Shown: positions 10,780 to 22,589 of the stretch, in pieces | Layout of the letters: each line of letters begins with the position of its first letter | Numbering within the stretch: position 1 is the stretch's first letter | NCBI GenBank assembly: GCA_950022295.1 | Contig: OX465601.1 | Span: forward strand, 117,571,501 to 117,635,500 | Direction: 5' to 3' | Source: Bromus sterilis | Lineage: Eukaryota > Streptophyta > Magnoliopsida > Poales > Poaceae | DNA length: 64,000 nt | Translations under genes and position numbers: made by a program | Notes under the pieces: model-generated | Databases searched by the model: none | What the model was told of the DNA's origin: nothing | What the model saw: only the letters and a program-made list of their open reading frames with translations

Positions 10780-12534
10780 TGTTGGGTCTCGCAGCAGAAA
10801 ACAATAATTTTTCTAACTAGCGTCGCCCTTAACCCAAGATCTATCTAGCTGTAATGCCGTAATGGAAAGACTTGCGGAAACATACCTCGGGGTGTAGTCT
10901 GTTGCGCGGGAAACGTTCCCGCAAACGTGGTTGATGAAGCCGTAAACCTTTCACAGCCCCCTGGCTGTGTTAGCACCCTATTGGGTGGTAGTGCCGCACG
11001 TGCAGCACCTCGTAGTACTCGCACACGTACGGACTCGATGACGACCTCCGTTCTCCAATCCAGCGAAGGTGGCGGAAGTAGACCTCCCGGAACCAGAGTT
11101 TCGGCAGCACGACAACGTCCGTGTAGCAGAGAAGCCTCAATCCCAGCCCAGGTTCCAGACAAGGGGACCCCGGCTTGAGAGAGACGAGAGAGGGGAGAAG
11201 ACTGGTGAAAACCGATCTCAATTCGGAGTAATATTGAAATCTCTGCGAATTTTTCTGTCTTTAAGAAGTGCACCCCTTCCCATCTTTATATAGGCAGACG
11301 GAAGGAGTCAACCCCCCTTCCCTTGGCAATGTGGGACTAATCCCTTGCCAAGGGGGGAGGGTGTGGCTAGGAGGAGGGGGGGGGGAGTGGGGCGCCACCC
11401 ACATGGGCCCCAAGGCCCATGCCCCTTTTTTTCTTTTCCTTTTCCCTTTTATTTTCCTCCTTCGCCTAATGGGCTTCTTTCACAAATAAGGCCCATTGCA
11501 GTTTTTAATCTGAAATAAATTATTATTAATTATTAATTCACTTAATTAATAAAAAATACATATTATTTCATCTCCCGATGATCCAGAACTCCTTCCAGCT
11601 CACTCCGAACGTCCTTCGGACCAACACAGAACTTTTCCGGTACATCTTTCTCTCTTCCCCAGTAACTCCGATAGTTCCGAAAAGGTCTCCGATATTCATC
11701 GAGCCCTTAAGTGTGTTACCCTACGGTCGGAGAACACTCCAGTCATGGCCGAGACAAAGGCTACGTCGAATGATCAATAGCGGGACCTGGATGCCCATAA
11801 TGACCCCTGTGCATTCCGGAAGTAATCGATTGAACCGTACATGTTGTATACCATTCCCTTTGTCATGCGATACTAGATTAGTCCAAGATTCGATCAACTG
11901 CATCCAATGCATTAGTTCTATCTTGTTACCAACAAATCTTATTCACTCGTTCCGTGATATTCATCCTTCTGACCTAGTCACGCTCTGCGCAGCTTTATGG
12001 ATGCAATCTCACCGAGTTGGCCATGAAGTATCTTTCCATTATATGGATTGACAAATCCCTCTCTTGAATCAACACTCCTCAACATATCCCATTGGATATC
12101 CCAAGATACACCTTTATGGTCACCATGTTTCAGTGTGACGGTTAATGCACTCAAAGCATCCTCAGAAGATAGCAATTATGCGTGATCTCACGGTCAAAGG
12201 AACAGGCTACTACGTTCTGTAATTACAACACTGAACTTTTATGATTTGATCATGTTGCAATTCTTGCATTGGGTAAAGTTCATCACGTCATTCATTCAAT
12301 GAGGTGACCTTACCGTCAATTGACTTGATTGTCCATGATCGTGAAACCACAATCATCAGTTGACGATAAACCAGTCATCATGAGAGGCTGACTAGGAACT
12401 CTGGTTGTTTCTATACCACACCTGTATCATTGTTTAACTGATACAGTTCCAGCACAGTATGAAACTGGTCATGAACTTATTTAGATATATTGGAATGATC
12501 ATATATTATTTGCCTCTAGAGCATATATCCAACA
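10780..12534 (-). repeat. D: 3' LTR, 1755 bp
   Basis: On the minus strand it starts TGTTGGATATATGCTCTAGA and ends ACCCAACA. The terminal 250 bp match the M LTR fragment at 61914-62171. A minus-strand TATA box (CTATATAAAG) lies at 11284-11293. Confidence 0.9.
11284..11293 (-). promoter_or_regulatory. D LTR: TATA box
   Basis: CTATATAAAG on the minus strand next to a GC-rich block, in the same relative place as the TATA of C. Confidence 0.6.
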
Positions 12535-12552
12535 ATCTCCCACTTGCACTAG
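12535..12552 (-). promoter_or_regulatory. D: polypurine tract
   Basis: The minus strand reads CTAGTGCAAGTGGGAGAT directly before the LTR start, the form used by BARE-type elements. It shows that this LTR is the 3' LTR. Confidence 0.8.
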
Positions 12553-15508
12553 ATAGCAAATAATCTAGCTGCATATTTTCTCGATCATAATCATCTTATC
12601 ATATAAGTGTTTATTGATCATGCTTGCTCATGGAAGAGGTTTCGTCAACGATCTATACCCGTTCAGATTCGTATGTTCCTTTGCAACAGGTATTGGTCAA
12701 CTTGCTTGATGTACCCTTCATTATCTAATAATGCTTGAATTATAAGTTTGGCGGGAGAGTGAGACTTCTTCTTTTACAGTATTCTCTAATGACAAAATGG
12801 TTTTAGTCCCTAGGGCTCCCATAGTCATGTATACTTAAAAATACACTCAGCCAGAAGTCTAAACTTCTTACGCTAAACTTTATTCAACCTTCTACTTCCT
12901 TAAGTAGATATTTATATTTTGTAGAGTTTTGGTTCGTGAAATTATAGCTCACATTTCCTTTCTATTCCTTTTGGTGATATCTCTAATTCATATAGACCCA
13001 TAATAAGGCTTGCAATCGTAATCTAGTATTACATTCAAGTCTATTATATTTTCTATCATTTAGAGTATTGTCCTCAGTTTCTCTTCAGATACTGAATGCT
13101 TGGACTTTGCTCAGGTTCTGTGTTTTGCCAACCAAGCACATCGGAACCTGTTCTTCTTCTAAGAACCTTTGAGTCATTCTTTTATTGGATTCACAACTTC
13201 CGTTTTATGGTAGAATCATATGTCAAACGTCATATAGGATCACATGTCTTGAGACAAAGTGCATCCCTATTCTTCCATTAAAACATTATTTTGTGATATT
13301 AAGGTTTTACATCCTTTATATAATTCCTAGCCACAAGAACCTTTTCTTGTTTAGGATATCATTCCAATCCTTTTGATGTTCATTACACGTGTCCTAATCT
13401 ATCCTTTATAAATTTTAGTGTGTGACACATCTGTATTTCGTTCATATAAGATTCTCGTAATCCTGTCATCTTATTAGCCTTAATCTCCATGTATATCAAC
13501 GTATATATATGAGATTGTTTTCACATATATCATCGTATATATATGAAATTGACATTGTGCTCCCACTCAAATATATCCGACATATATCTGTAAGTAAGCT
13601 TTATTAAGTTTCTATTCTAATTATTTCATACATAATAATATTGCTCCCAAAGGTCCCACTCAGAAAATGCTCTCTGCATTCCAAGTTTTCAGGAAGTCTC
13701 CAAAGCTCCCACTCAGCTTCATGAAATTGCAGTCCATCTCAATATTTTGATTACTTCAAAATCACCTGATCAAATCAAGGTTGAGAGTTTTTTCCTTGAG
13801 GTACTATGGTCCATCTTATCGAAACATTCTTTCGTTATGCCAATTGCTACTTCTCTTCAAATTCCACAACTTGAATGTGATGCAATTTCAAGCTATGGTC
13901 CCTTCATAGTGTTCGTGAATGAAATACCCATATTGATTTAGCATTACTACGCTTCCGTAGTCAATCATTATTGAATTTATCCATAACATCTTTTATGTGC
14001 CAAATCATGCCTTTATGTGTTGCATCATTCTTAATAACTTCCTGGTTATTCGGAATGTGAAATAACTACTTTATTTCATAGGATGTGAGCCATCCCATAT
14101 GCAACTCAATATGATTTCATTTCTCCTCGTTTCCTAGGTAACCATCAATCCTTCGTAATTTATGAGTAGTGTCCCTTTTGTTTCACTTAAGAAGACTCAT
14201 GATTATTGTTCTGTACAGAACGTATTCATGACAATCTTCTTATTTTTAAACTAAGGCTTTAACTAATATACCATGATCATCATCAATAGCATATTTCCTC
14301 TTCTCATGGAGTCATTTTAGCGGAACGTTTTTTGTTGCGTTACTCTGTTATCTGGAGGCAGGGTCAATCACCCTGGTCAAAGAATTCACTTTTCTCCCAT
14401 TGGTTTATTCCTTGAGAACCATCTTCTCATTCACCAATTCAAGCAATACAAGTTTTGCTATTTGGTAAGGTGTGTTTTACAATTGCTCACAACTCTAATA
14501 CAAAGAAAGTTATATCATATAAAACTTCTAGAAACTTTCTAACACCATCATCATATGGAGTCATCAGCTTCATTAAATTCAGAATGGTTTCCTTATTTCA
14601 TGAAGTGGGTGTTTTAACTTAATAAATTATAAAAACTTTGTTCATTCAAAATAGCATTAGCGTAAGGGGAATGTATTTAGACCATACTACATTTTAGTAT
14701 GACTACGAATGGTTCAGGTGCTTGAGCACTTTAAACTTCCATCGTAATTTTTGGCTATTTCCACAAGTCTCCCATTTATGTCAACTATAATATTCATCAC
14801 TTTGATCACATCATGGTGATTTGTATTCTTATATCCAACTTCACTGTGATTTCGTAATCTCAGATTTATGATCTTAATTGAATGCCTTGTTCAATTAATC
14901 ATGCGAAGCAACTTTAATGATTATTCATGCGCTTGGTTAATACATCATTTATGTACAATGTTTGGCGCAAGTTCTACTTTGCTAGAACTTTGTCATTAGT
15001 CATCTTGGTTGATAATAAATTCATGAGTTAATAGATCGAGTATCTAATGACTTCATCATTTATGAATTCATCTCATGCATTTAGTATAGTTATGACTTTT
15101 GACCTTATTGTTATTCATAATAACTTAATCATTAAACATTGAATATCACTTGACAATTATGGTGTTTTATAAATGCTTCTATCATATTATAAACTCAATT
15201 GCAATCATAGTATAAGCACATTTTATTCATCAAACTGGAACAACTGACTTGTCTCAAAACATGAATAACTTTGTCTCGCGAGATGCAAGACATACCACTA
15301 AGTGTTCATATTCGATTGATTACAAAAGATTTATCTAATACTCCAAGTATAATCCTATGATAGATGTCTTGGTGAAATCTTGGTGGCCATCAACTGTCTT
15401 GGTTGCCATCAATCCTGGATCGCACCTCTTCCCGTCCATGCAACGGCAGGCCCTATTTTCATAAAACAGAACAAGTATCAAATACTTATTAAACTGCAAA
15501 TGTTTTAT
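12553..15508 (-). other. D: AT-rich non-coding interior
   Basis: No frame longer than about 70 codons on either strand and no Copia integrase, reverse transcriptase or RNase H motif. The minus strand carries three PPT-like copies of GAGTGGGAGC or close variants (near 13559-13568, 13642-13662 and 13703-13715). The segment at 15400-15508 matches the post-gag region of M in inverse orientation. Confidence 0.65.
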
Positions 15509-16457
15509 ATGTTCAAATTGTGTTTGAGTTATATATTTGATTCTCATCTTTTATATTTATGTTCTTGAGTAATTCTTGCATGTTCTCCGTTGATGTTTAT
15601 TGCTTTGGCCAAGTAGTAGGTAGTGACTCCAAGAGGGAGCGTTATGCATGATTGTGGGTTCATGCCCCCCGATGACTAGCTTGAGTGACAGAAACATGAG
15701 TCTATGGGATGTGTTGTTGCCACAAGGGGGAAAACAACGGTGCTTGTACTTGCGTGTGCAAGGATTGTTTACTTTACGCAAAGTTCTTTAATGCAGTTGT
15801 CTGTTGCTTTGAGTTTACACTTTGGGTGGGATTCGCAACTTAATACCAGCGAGATGTTCTGCATAGATATCTCAAGGTGGATGATTAGTAGGTAGATGCA
15901 GATGGATTTCAGTCTACTTGTCTTGGCGTACCGCCCATGCTTTTGAGCGTCTTCCTTTCTTTATAGCATAATTAGCATTGGTTTGCGCACATAATATGTC
16001 AATTGCCCAGCTGTAATTTGTTTACCTCGCATGGCTATTTTATCGTCTTTTGGGAGAGAAACATCACCAGTGAACATCATAGGACCCCGGTCCATATTCT
16101 CATTACTTTTTACATGCTCATTTACTTTCTAGCTTTTTACTTTTCCGTTGCTATCACTATCATTATTATCCCGTGCGTTTTATCCTTTGTAAAAAACAAG
16201 GCCGGAGGAATTGACAACTCCTCTGTACACGTTGGGAGCAAAGCTATCTGTTGTGTGTGCAGGTCCAGGTGAAGTAAGCAACTTAGAGTTGTGAACGGCG
16301 CCATTGTTCACTTCACCACCTTCTTGTATCTGTTGGAGTCCTACGGGTTCGATACTTTAAACCTTAGCATCTTTGCTAAGGGAAACTTGCTGCTATGCTA
16401 CATCTCACCTTCCACTTGGGGTAACCAACGATGGACGAGAAGTTATCTCGTGTATCA
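15509..16457 (+). repeat. E: 5' LTR, 5'-truncated (last 949 bp)
   Basis: Aligns with 21641-22589 from about base 15509 on; the first about 710 bp, including the promoter, are missing. The junction with D shows no target duplication, consistent with deletion by illegitimate recombination. Confidence 0.85.
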
Positions 16458-16467
16458 AGCAAATTTC

Positions 16468-16485
16468 TGGCGCCGTTGCCGAGGA
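16468..16485 (+). promoter_or_regulatory. E: primer binding site, tRNA-Asp type
   Basis: TGGCGCCGTTGCCGAGGA, complementary to the 3' end of plant tRNA-Asp with one mismatch (A for G at position 15), ten bases after the LTR. Confidence 0.85.
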
Positions 16486-16657
16486 CTCCACTCTTCAAGA
16501 TAGGGGAGTTCCACACTATATTTTATCTTTGCTTTTTAGTCTTGTTAGTTTACCTTTCCAGTTTTTGCTTTTGCCTTTGTGTCTTATATGAAAAACCACA
16601 AAAATAGTTGCTACCTTTGTCCTTTGTCTTGCTTTGCCTAGTGATGGTATCCTCACC

Positions 16658-17718
16658 ATGGGTGTTGAACCACCCAAATATGGAAGGATTGACATGTTTC
16701 ACTTGGATAGATCTTCGATCAATTTGTGCTCGCGCTAAAAACCCAACCGACTTGGTTGAGGGAAAAATCATTGGATGAGCATGCTCATTATACGCGGCAC
16801 CGCCTATCTGAGAAAGGAAAAAAATTATGGGACCAAATACAAACTTCTTATTGCTATGACGAGTGTTTATGCCACATTTATGATTTTACTTGCTGCTCTA
16901 ATATAGATCGTAGACACCTACCTTTCCAATGTGAGTTTAATGAGAATGAGATCCTATCTTCTTATGCTAAAGGTGTTTATGATTACTTTGATGTTGAAAA
17001 GATTGAAGAGTTTGTTGCTTTTAAAGGTGCTTATGAGATCGCTTCTTTGATTGAAAAGTGTCACGATACTATTTACAGATCTGAAAACTTTGTAGTTCTT
17101 GCTTATTGCTTCGAGAATTATACTTCCAATTCTTATATTGAGGATTTTAAAAATAAAATGTTTGCTGCCCTAGAAGAGGCTAATGATTGCTTTGATGAGG
17201 AATCCCATGATTCCGAGGACTCACTTGATACTTCCCTTTCTGATGAACTTAATACTTGTTTTCTTGATGGCCTTGATGCTAATATGGATTATGCTTGCGA
17301 AGATGAACTTGCTATAGTTACTTACGTCAAGCATGAAATTGTTGCTATTGCACCCACACTTGATGCCCCTATTATCCTTTTCAAATCTCCAACTCCGGAG
17401 AATTTTCCTCTTATGAAATCTCAATATGATGGCTTGCATTTATCTTATGATCCTAAAAACCGTGTTGAAAATAATACACGTGTGCTTGTAGGTCATGAAC
17501 AATATGATTTATGTGATAGTTATATTCTTGATGTTGTTCATGATACTACTGAAAATTATTTTGAGAGAGGGAAGTTTGGTTGTAGAAACTTCCATATTAC
17601 TAAAACTCCTCTCTTTATGTTGAAAGTTTTGAAGATGTTCTTGTTCCACCTTCCTATGTTGGTTTCTTTGTGCTTCTTAGATTTATTTTCTTACAAGATG
17701 CCTATGCATAGGAAGTAA
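16658..17718 (+). pseudogene. E: acidic ORF of unknown function (about 350 codons)
   Basis: The long open frame covers 16726-17718 (about 330 codons), but it has no ATG at its start. An ATG at 16658 in another frame runs to a TAA at 16736, so a frameshift near 16730 probably broke the original start. The protein is rich in Asp, Glu, Tyr, Phe and Cys, with a central run of acidic and Ser residues and a C-terminus ending in PMHRK. No capsid, zinc knuckle, protease or polymerase signature is visible. A homologous ORF occupies the same place in I (46434-47416), sharing FPFQC, SYAK, YDFFDV-type, IEEFV and FKGAYEIAS motifs. It sits directly after the primer site, where gag belongs, and is followed by the module shared with B. 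It could be a diverged structural protein or a novel accessory protein; I cannot assign a function. Confidence 0.6.
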
Positions 17719-18032
17719 GTTAGGCAAAAATGTGTTTCATATTTGCTTCTTGATGCTCTCTTTTGCTTGAAATCCTTATTCTTATGAGAGCACCTTTTAA
17801 AATCTTTATGCCTAGCTAATGGCTTTAAAGAAGAGCTTTCGGGAGGCAGCCCGCAACGAATTTAGGATTTCCTTTTTGTTTCCCTTCTGTTTTTAGTGGT
17901 CTTGATGACTGTTACTACTGTAGCAACATCATTGTATCTTTACCGTTCAAGCTTCGTGCCTTTTATAGCCTCATATGACAAGGGAAGTGAAAGTTGTGAC
18001 ATGCTGTCCAGAAAATAGATTCTGTCCTTGTG
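17719..18032 (+). other. E: start of the shared 3' non-coding module
   Basis: Homologous to the corresponding parts of B (minus strand, about 7910-7690) and I (47420-47870). It contains the conserved stem-loop at 17840-17853 and the ctgtccagaaaanagattct motif interrupted shortly afterwards by the MITE. Confidence 0.7.
17840..17853 (+). other. E: conserved stem-loop with AGGCAG loop
   Basis: CGGG-AGGCAG-CCCG. B and I have T-A where E has C-G at the closing pair, a compensatory change. Confidence 0.6.
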
Positions 18033-18233
18033 ACTAGAAAAAGAGCAACGCTACACGTACAGAGTTTTACATGACGTTTACAGACTGATTGCTATTGGAC
18101 TCTTTTGATTGGATTAAATGAACTGAAAAGGCCCCACACAACTGAAATTCAGAGGGGGGCCGAAGTTAATTAGGGATGATTTCCGTAAAACTTCTGTAAT
18201 AGGTCCGTACGTGTAGCATTTTTACTAGAAAAA
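18033..18233. mobile_element. Mutator-type MITE, 181 bp, with 10-bp target duplication
   Basis: Target duplications actagaaaaa flank the insert at 18033-18042 and 18224-18233. The insert (18043-18223) has terminal inverted repeats with the shared core GCTACACGTAC. The orthologous sites in B and I lack the insert and read straight through. A 9-10 bp duplication indicates the Mutator superfamily. It encodes nothing, so it depends on a transposase elsewhere. Confidence 0.85.
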
Positions 18234-18629
18234 ATGAGGGAAAAATCCCAGTTCATCTTTTCGAGCTGAATTTTTTACACAACATGCTCTATACAATTAC
18301 GAAACATTTGTATGTTCTGAGTTTTGTTATTTGAGTTGCAGAAGTATCCCTAAAAAATTATTTACTACCTTCTGGTCTGTTTTTCACAGATTCTGTCATG
18401 TTTTGTCTTTCCCTCTTTTTGCAAACCTTAAGCTTTCCTTTTCTTTGCAAAAACCTTTTGGCAGTCTTAAGAAACAGTATCTCTTCAAGATTATCTTTAT
18501 TTCCAGTAGAGAAAAATTATTTTATTATGGGTACTAACATCGCTAATCAGATTATGATGAGTTATGTATGAAGGGAGTTTTCAAGTGTGCGAGGGAAGAT
18601 GATGAAAGAAGATTAAGAAGTGTCAAGCG

Positions 18630-18717
18630 TTCAAGCTTGGGGATGCCCCCGTGCATCCCCAATAAATATTCAAGGAGACTCAAGCGTCTAAGCTTGGGGA
18701 TGCCCCCGTGCATCCCC
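18630..18717 (+). repeat. E: two tandem PPT-like hairpin units
   Basis: Two copies of aagcttggggatgcccccgt followed by gcatcccc, about 57 bp apart. In each, GGGGATGC (18639-18646 and 18696-18703) pairs perfectly with GCATCCCC (18653-18660 and 18710-18717). The 5' half equals the polypurine tract motif of the element. I has the same two units (48270-48345). Confidence 0.75.
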
Positions 18718-20908
18718 TTCTCCATTAACAATTATCAGTTCGTCTCTCGTTTCACTATATTTTTATCACTTCATGTGTTATGTGCTATTCTTGGAGCGTC
18801 TCGCTCTTAGGTTTTATTTTTAGTTTTATTTTTCTTTTCTTGCTTTTCATAACAAGTTAGAACCCAGATTTCTTTGTGTGGGAGAGAAACACGCTCCAGT
18901 TCCAAAATCTAGAACACAACATAGGACTTTTCATGCTTATCTTTGCTGTGTGTGTTCTTTACGCTTTTTATTAGCTACTGTCATGTTTAGCTCTTAGTTT
19001 TCATGATTATCTTTTCAAAGAGCTTTTGTTTAGTTTTTTGCTGGAACTCTCTTGAGTTTTCATGTTTATCTTGTTTAGAGAGTTTGCCTGTTGCACTGAG
19101 TTTTGTGTCTTGACTTGAAGTAGGTAATTGAGGTTGCTATTCTTTTGTAGTAGTAACTTGCAATAGATTTGAGGTGTTGTTTTGAGTAATGTTTGGACTT
19201 TTGGTGTCAAGAGCTTTAGCCTATTAGTGATAGATGTCGTATTTTGGACAATCCGTGTTTATTTTCAAAACCTACAAAATTATTTGAGAACTCTAGCTAC
19301 TAGATGGATCACTACTCTTCTGAGGGGTCGAATATTAGAGTACACTCACGTACCATGAGTCGAGGATGCGCAAGGATAACCAAACCCCCATACACTCCTC
19401 CTCGGGGTACTTGTCTCTTTGTGAACCTCCTTATTAGATTGAGAGTTACCGATAATAAGTGCATGAGTTCTTCGGACTAATGTGAGTATTTGAAAGTTGA
19501 CACTTCCACCTTCCCATACTTTTCTAGCCTCTCCTATGTCGTGCATTGCTTTCTTCTCACTCCGAGAGTTGGTGTCCACCTTCGCCGGTACATCCAAACC
19601 CTTGGCATGATACGCTCTGTCATCATAAACCCCCTTACATCCTTCCTCAAAACAGCCACCATACCTACCTACCAAGGCATTTCCATAGCCTTTCCGAGAT
19701 ATATTGCCATGCAACATCCATCTTCTCATGACTCGATCTTCATGTCATACATGCTACTTGCTTGATCGATGAGCCGCATGCTAGTTGGGCCTTGCCCTAA
19801 TCATTGCTACATGATGCGCTAGTATCATTGCATATCCTGCTACACTGGCACAGGCATACATTTGCATACATCATGATAGTTACATCTTCTTTATGATTTG
19901 AGTACTTTGTAAAGTGTGAAAGATCTTATATACTTCTTGTAATATATAGAGTGTTGCCCCTAAAATGAGGAAAATATCCCAAAGTGGACAAAATCAAAAG
20001 ATCCCAAAGAGGACAAATGAGAGAAATAGAAAGAGCCATTGAGGCCACCAAAAAAATACAAAAAAATAATAAAAAAGAGAGAAAAAGAAATAAAAAGAGA
20101 GAATGGGGCACACTACTATTCCTTTTGAGAGATCCACACTCGTACTCCCTCTTATATCTTGTACTCCATAGAGATTTTCATTCATGCATATAGCTATGTG
20201 GGGACCTTCACACTATAGAACTTGGCTTGTATATTCCAATGATGAGCCTCCTCAAATGAGCTCCAGGTCTTCTTGAGCAAGCAAGTTGGATGCACCCCCA
20301 CTAGTTACATTGGAGAGCTTACATTAGCTCATATGTGCATCCGTTGCATGTCAATCCCTACTCCTCACATCATATCTATCATTTGGCTTTCTCTCGCCTA
20401 TGATTGTCCTCATTGGGTTGAGCCTTTCACACCTTTTTTGTCTTCCTCCTCCATCATATTCTCTCTTTGCCATGCTAAGTGTAAACTTTCTTGCTTACGC
20501 TCATCCATTGCATGAGTGCTCAAAATTTCGAAAAGGAGTGGATCATTTTGACTTGTACCTGGCTAGTGGTCTGGGGATGAGTCAAGATAAGATTCCAAAG
20601 AAGACCAAGTGTGAAACTTTAGTAGATTGAGTTCTCAACTTAAAAATACTTTTTCTCGTATATCCCTATCCCCTTTCTTGCACGCTAACACCATTTGGAG
20701 ACATTCGAGTCACGGACAGCGAGAGCTCTTGCACCTTTATGTTCTTATGTTGCTTGTTTCAATGCCAAATATAGACTCTTGCCTGTTATGACTTGAATTG
20801 AATTACATGCCTTGATTGCTTTACTTAAAATTTCTTTTATGGTTGTTAGCATGTCACCACAGAAATTATGCTTGTTATCATTTACCTACTCGAGGACGAG
20901 CAGGAATT
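18718..20908 (+). other. E: 3' non-coding region
   Basis: No credible protein. Features are AT-rich stretches to 19300, a stretch of mixed composition at 19300-19760, and a purine-rich low-complexity segment at 19976-20105. It ends in the conserved tactcgaggacgagcaggaa block just before the polypurine tract, which I recall as typical of Sabrina-like elements. Confidence 0.6.
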
Positions 20909-20922
20909 AAGCTTGGGGATGT
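20909..20922 (+). promoter_or_regulatory. E: polypurine tract
   Basis: AAGCTTGGGGATGT directly upstream of the 3' LTR start TGATACGTCC. Confidence 0.8.
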
Positions 20923-22589
20923 TGATACGTCCAAAACGTATCTATAATTTCTGCTTGCTCCATGCCTCTTTTGTGTGATATTGCTATGATATTGATGAAC
21001 TTCCATACAATTTTGATCATATTTGGACTAACCTATTAACTCAGTGCACCCCAGTGTCGGTTCCTGTTTTCTGCTGTTTTTCTATTTCAGGTTTCCCCCT
21101 TATTAAAAGTACCAGAAAAATTCCGGGAAAAATATAGGAAAAATCAGCACACTGGAAGCTTCGCGAAGAGACAGAGGGGGCCCAGGGGCCCTCCAGGTGG
21201 CCAGAGGGCGCGGCCCCACCCCTGGCCGCGCCAGGGGGACGCCTGGAGCCCCTGGCTCACCTCTAGCTGCCCCCTTTTGCCTATTTATTCCCCGTGACGA
21301 GAAACCCTCGGGGACAGAACCCTTTTTCGCGATCTCTCCTCTGTTCCGCCGCCGCCGTGCTTCCAAGATCAGGAGCACCAGAAGTCCTCTTCCCGGCACC
21401 CTGCCGGAGGGAGGAATCACCTCCGGGAGCTTCTCCACCACCATGGATGCTTGCCGGATGAACTGTGAGTAGTCCACCTTGGACCATGGGTCTATGATCA
21501 GTAGCTATGTGATGTTCTCCTCCCCTCTTTGTTCTTCATGGATTAGACCTCGTGAGCTGCCCTACATGATCGAGGCACATATGTAATATTTCTGCTGTTG
21601 CTATGCTGAGTTTGTTGGGATCCGATGGATTATGAGATTATGTTCAGATTGTGTTTGAGTTATATATTTGATTCTCCTCTTTTATATTTATGTTCTTGAG
21701 TAATTCTTGCATGTTCTCCGTTGATGTTTATTGCTTTGGCCAAGTAGTAGGTAGTGACTCCAAGAGGGAGCGTTATGCATGATTGTGGGTTCATGCCCCC
21801 CGATGACTAGCTTAAGTGACAGAAACATGAGTCTATGGGATGTGTTGTTGCCACAAGGGGGAAAACAACGGTTCTTGTACTTGCGGGTGCAAGGATTGTT
21901 TACTTTACGCAAAGTTCTTTAATGCAGTTGTCTGTTGCTTTGAGTTTACACTTTGGGTGGGATTCGCAACTTAATACCAGCGAGATGTTCTGGATAGATA
22001 TCTCAAGGTGTATGATTAGTGGGTAGATGCAGATGGATTTCGGTCTACTTGTCTTGGCGTACCGCCCATGCTTTTGAGCCTCTTCCTTTCTGTTTAGCAT
22101 AATTAGCATTGGTTTGTGCACATAATCCTTTCAATTGCCCAGCTGTAATTTGTTTACCTCGCATGGCTATTTTATCGTCTTTTGGGAGAGATACATCACT
22201 AGTGAAAATCATAGGACCCCGGTCCATATTATCATTACTGTTTACACGCTCATTTACTTTCTAGATTTTTACTTTTCCGTTGCTATCACTATCATTATTA
22301 TCCCGTGCGTTTTATCCTTTGTAAACAACAAGGCCGGAGGAATTGACAACTCCTCTATACTCGTTGGGAGCAAAGCTATCTGTTGTGTGTGCAGGTCCAG
22401 GTGAAGTAAGTAACTTAGAGTTGTGAACGACACCATTGTTCACTTCACCACCTTCTTGTATCTGTTGGAGTCCTACGGGTTCGATACTTTAAACCTTAGC
22501 ATCTTTGCTAAGGGAAACTTGCTGCTATGCTACATCTCACCTTCCACTTGGGGTAACCAACGAGGGACGAGAAGTTATCTCGTGTATCA
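20923..22589 (+). repeat. E: 3' LTR, 1667 bp
   Basis: Starts TGATACGTCCAAAACG and ends TCTCGTGTATCA. A GC hairpin pairs 21207-21215 with 21224-21232 (nine perfect pairs). It is followed by a CTATTTATTC TATA-like element at 21291-21300 and then a gaaaccct motif. The LTRs of F, I and J/L share the TATA-like block; the GC hairpin is clearest in J. Confidence 0.9.

Larger units (their letters stand above)
10780..15508 (-). mobile_element. Element D: non-autonomous Copia-related element, 3' part
   Basis: Minus-strand 3' LTR (10780-12534), polypurine tract at 12535-12545 and about 3 kb of AT-rich interior. Its right end (15400-15508) is the reverse complement of 63880-64000, the sequence just after gag in M, so D and M are the same family. 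All DNA between the position after gag and the 3' LTR is therefore present here, and none of it encodes pol. It is truncated on the right by the LTR of E. Confidence 0.75.
15509..22589 (+). mobile_element. Element E: Sabrina-like Gypsy element, non-autonomous
   Basis: Truncated 5' LTR (15509-16457), tRNA-Asp primer site, acidic ORF, long non-coding 3' region, polypurine tract and full 3' LTR (20923-22589). Terminal TGATACGTC, the TGGCGCCG primer site and the non-coding motifs match what I recall of Sabrina/Athila-lineage elements of Triticeae. It has no gag, protease or polymerase. By eye the overlapping 940 bp of the two LTRs differ at about 30 positions. A 181-bp MITE sits in the interior. 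Confidence 0.85.
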
